A stretch of 51,672 nucleotides of DNA from Chloroflexota bacterium (GTDB taxonomy: Bacteria > Chloroflexota > Anaerolineae > Anaerolineales > Villigracilaceae), in assembly GCA_005778035.1 (NCBI GenBank), contig SXKT01000040.1:1-51672 (forward strand), in the 5' to 3' direction. Under the pieces are notes generated by a model that saw only the letters and a list, made by a program, of their open reading frames with translations, searched no databases and was not told where the DNA came from. Of the stretch, positions 50,496 to 51,672 are shown piece after piece. The position numbers were made by a program, and so were the translations under genes. Every line of letters starts with the position of its first letter. Positions within the stretch are counted from its first letter, which is position 1.

Positions 50496-51455
50496 TTATT
50501 TATTTAACAAAATAGTAATTCGACCATAACCGGTTTTGGCGGGAATATAGTTTGGGTCAATTGATAACGCATTTTCGTAACCGATCAAGGCGTTTTCATA
50601 ATCCTGAACAGCTTCATATACCATTCCCAAGCCGTTGTAAATGGGTGCCTGGGAAGAATCCGCTTCCAATGCCTTTTGCAATAATTCCTTGGCTTTATCA
50701 AAATCATTATCACAATAGGCGATCATGCCTTTTGAATAATCAGCCAAGGCATCCTGGCCAGTTGCTTCAAAAATGGAAAGTTCGCCTTCATATGCTTCCT
50801 TAAAATCTGGAACAAACTCAGTCGCTTTGTGAAATAACTTCAATGCATCCTCATTATTTCCATTACCGGCGTACGCAGTGGCCAGTTTTACCATTGTGTC
50901 AGCATCCATCTTGTTCCACTGGTAGTTTTGTTCCAAAACCACGATCGCGTTTCCCCATTGTTCAAGTTGGATGAAGCTGTCGCCCAGATAATACGCCGCA
51001 GATTGTAATTGCTTATTTAAACCCGGCATGTCCGCATCTTTATTTAACTCAATAAATTTTTGCAGTGGCTCAATAGCCAGATCTGGCTGATTGGATTTTG
51101 CGTACGCAATGCCCAGGATTATTAATCCTCGTGGATTATCTTGTTCGATGATCAGCACACTCGTTACAAGTGAGATAGCCTGTTCATATTTTTGGTTAAC
51201 CAGATAGGTATCTGCGAGTGCAAGCCGTTTATCCAAATTGTTTGGGTCTTCCCTAACTGCTGCTTCACCAGCTTCGATACCCTCAACAGCAAGGCTTTGT
51301 TCAGGGGTGTAATAGCGATCGTAAAAGTAATACCCAACCGTTGAACCAGCTAACAAAACTAAAACCACACCAGATAGTATGACGATCCGTTGTAGTTGTG
51401 CGGTGCTAGAAAACAATCCGCCAAATGTATCGAGAAAATTTTTATTCTTATTCAT
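50496..51455 (-). CDS. membrane-anchored TPR protein
   Basis: The 319-residue protein has one membrane segment (residues 24-44) and then about seven tetratricopeptide-like repeats. Examples are NPRGLIILGIAYAKSNQPDLA and, near the C-terminus, APIYNGLGMVYEAVQDYENAL followed by a further repeat. TPR arrays act as protein-protein scaffolds. The anchor orientation puts the repeats on the outside if the N-terminus is cytoplasmic. The start at 51455 is an ATG; a TTG one codon upstream is also possible. It lies 30 bases downstream of the partial cytochrome gene and 13 bases upstream of the NHL gene. An assembly role for surface cytochromes is inferred. Confidence 0.85.
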   Translation of the reverse strand: MNKNKNFLDTFGGLFSSTAQLQRIVILSGVVLVLLAGSTVGYYFYDRYYTPEQSLAVEGIEAGEAAVREDPNNLDKRLALADTYLVNQKYEQAISLVTSVLIIEQDNPRGLIILGIAYAKSNQPDLAIEPLQKFIELNKDADMPGLNKQLQSAAYYLGDSFIQLEQWGNAIVVLEQNYQWNKMDADTMVKLATAYAGNGNNEDALKLFHKATEFVPDFKEAYEGELSIFEATGQDALADYSKGMIAYCDNDFDKAKELLQKALEADSSQAPIYNGLGMVYEAVQDYENALIGYENALSIDPNYIPAKTGYGRITILLNK

Positions 51456-51485
51456 CAATTACAAGTCTCTCTTAAAAGTAGTTTT

Positions 51486-51672
51486 TTACGGTATCGATTC
51501 CGAAACGCCCGCCGAATGGCACTTGGCACAAGTCACTTGTTGGTGGCAGGTTTGGCAAACTTGCTCGCCCACACGGCCAACTTCCGCCCCGTGGGTAAAG
51601 GCCATATTTTCGGGGTGTTCCAGGTTATGGCAGGCGCCGTTGTTACAAAAGCCGGTACCGTGGCACAGGTAA
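51486..51672 (-). CDS. multiheme c-type cytochrome, C-terminal fragment (partial at window edge)
   Basis: The minus strand has an open frame from the right edge to a TAA at 51486-51488, encoding the last 61 residues of a protein whose start is outside the window. It is dense in heme motifs: a leading LCH that probably completes a CxxCH, then CNNGACH (a CX4CH spacing), CQTCH and CAKCH. Histidines in NLEHP and FTHG could be distal ligands. It is probably the first visible gene of the TPR-NHL-cytochrome operon, 30 bases upstream of the TPR gene. A plus-strand frame over the same bases is a shadow. Confidence 0.85.
   Translation of the reverse strand, partial: YLCHGTGFCNNGACHNLEHPENMAFTHGAEVGRVGEQVCQTCHQQVTCAKCHSAGVSESIP

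Noticed and set aside
51379-51672. Plus-strand reading frame at the right edge
   Set aside because: The minus strand of the same bases encodes several CxxCH motifs and ends in a stop correctly placed before the TPR gene.
1-51672. CRISPR arrays, tRNA genes, insertion sequences or prophage
   Set aside because: No regularly spaced repeats, no tRNA-like T-arm sequence in a cloverleaf context, and no transposase, integrase or phage structural genes were seen; this was by eye, so a tRNA scan would be needed to exclude tRNAs fully.

Overview
The window looks like a chromosomal segment of a Chloroflexota bacterium, most likely class Anaerolineae. This is an inference from gene content and style: Thr/Pro-rich linkers in surface proteins, a mitochondrial-type citrate synthase, a short DUF3417-type glucan phosphorylase, a DUF4013 membrane protein and CxxCH-rich surface proteins. 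No single marker proves it. Only the first 25 bases of a 16S rRNA gene are present (minus strand, left edge). No tRNA, CRISPR array or insertion sequence was seen.

Layout. (1) 1-541: the 5' end of 16S rRNA with a leader and tandem promoters reading leftward out of the window. (2) 582-6962, mostly plus strand: glucan phosphorylase, a UPF0316-type membrane protein, a rhodanese, a DtxR-type metalloregulator (minus) divergent from an FTR1 iron permease, and methylmalonate-semialdehyde dehydrogenase. (3) 7031-11671: an M29 aminopeptidase (minus), a two-domain dehydrogenase and a sulfotransferase. (4) 11676-16392, minus strand: E1 alpha and E1 beta of a 2-oxoacid dehydrogenase, then (after an unrelated plus-strand DUF4013 gene) a lipoyl-domain protein whose catalytic part is a NeuD/PglD-like acyltransferase instead of an ordinary E2 core, translationally coupled to lgt. 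(5) 16454-25906: LysM protein, methylglyoxal synthase, citrate synthase, malate dehydrogenase, thioredoxin reductase, an HExxH protein, a short UvrA paralogue and a thiolase. (6) 26054-34606, minus strand: an eight-gene run with an exopolysaccharide set (GT2, polyprenyl-phosphate sugar transferase, GalE-like epimerase, CapD/WbpM-like dehydratase, FemAB-like transferase) behind RidA, an MFS transporter and a six-TM protein. (7) 34715-42211: a small membrane protein, EttA, then a compact housekeeping run maf, PBP, rsgA, holB and an alkyltransferase-like gene. (8) 42267-51672, minus strand: an apparent multiheme cytochrome locus.

The last block is the most unusual. In transcription order it encodes the C-terminus of a multiheme cytochrome cut by the window edge, a membrane-anchored TPR protein, a membrane-anchored NHL beta-propeller, a secreted six-CxxCH cytochrome, and a 1361-residue secreted protein joining a lytic-transglycosylase domain, a subtilisin-family protease and a five-CxxCH cytochrome tail homologous to the neighbouring cytochrome. 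I infer a cell-surface electron-transfer or cytochrome-assembly system in which cell-wall opening, protease processing and heme protein are built into one polypeptide. The second system worth attention is the E1 alpha/E1 beta plus lipoyl-NeuD acyltransferase set, which may pass an acyl group made from a 2-oxoacid directly to an amino sugar or similar acceptor.

Well-formed hairpin terminators separate most convergent gene pairs, and extended -10 promoters sit directly on start codons between the E1 alpha and LysM genes, which suggests leaderless transcripts there.
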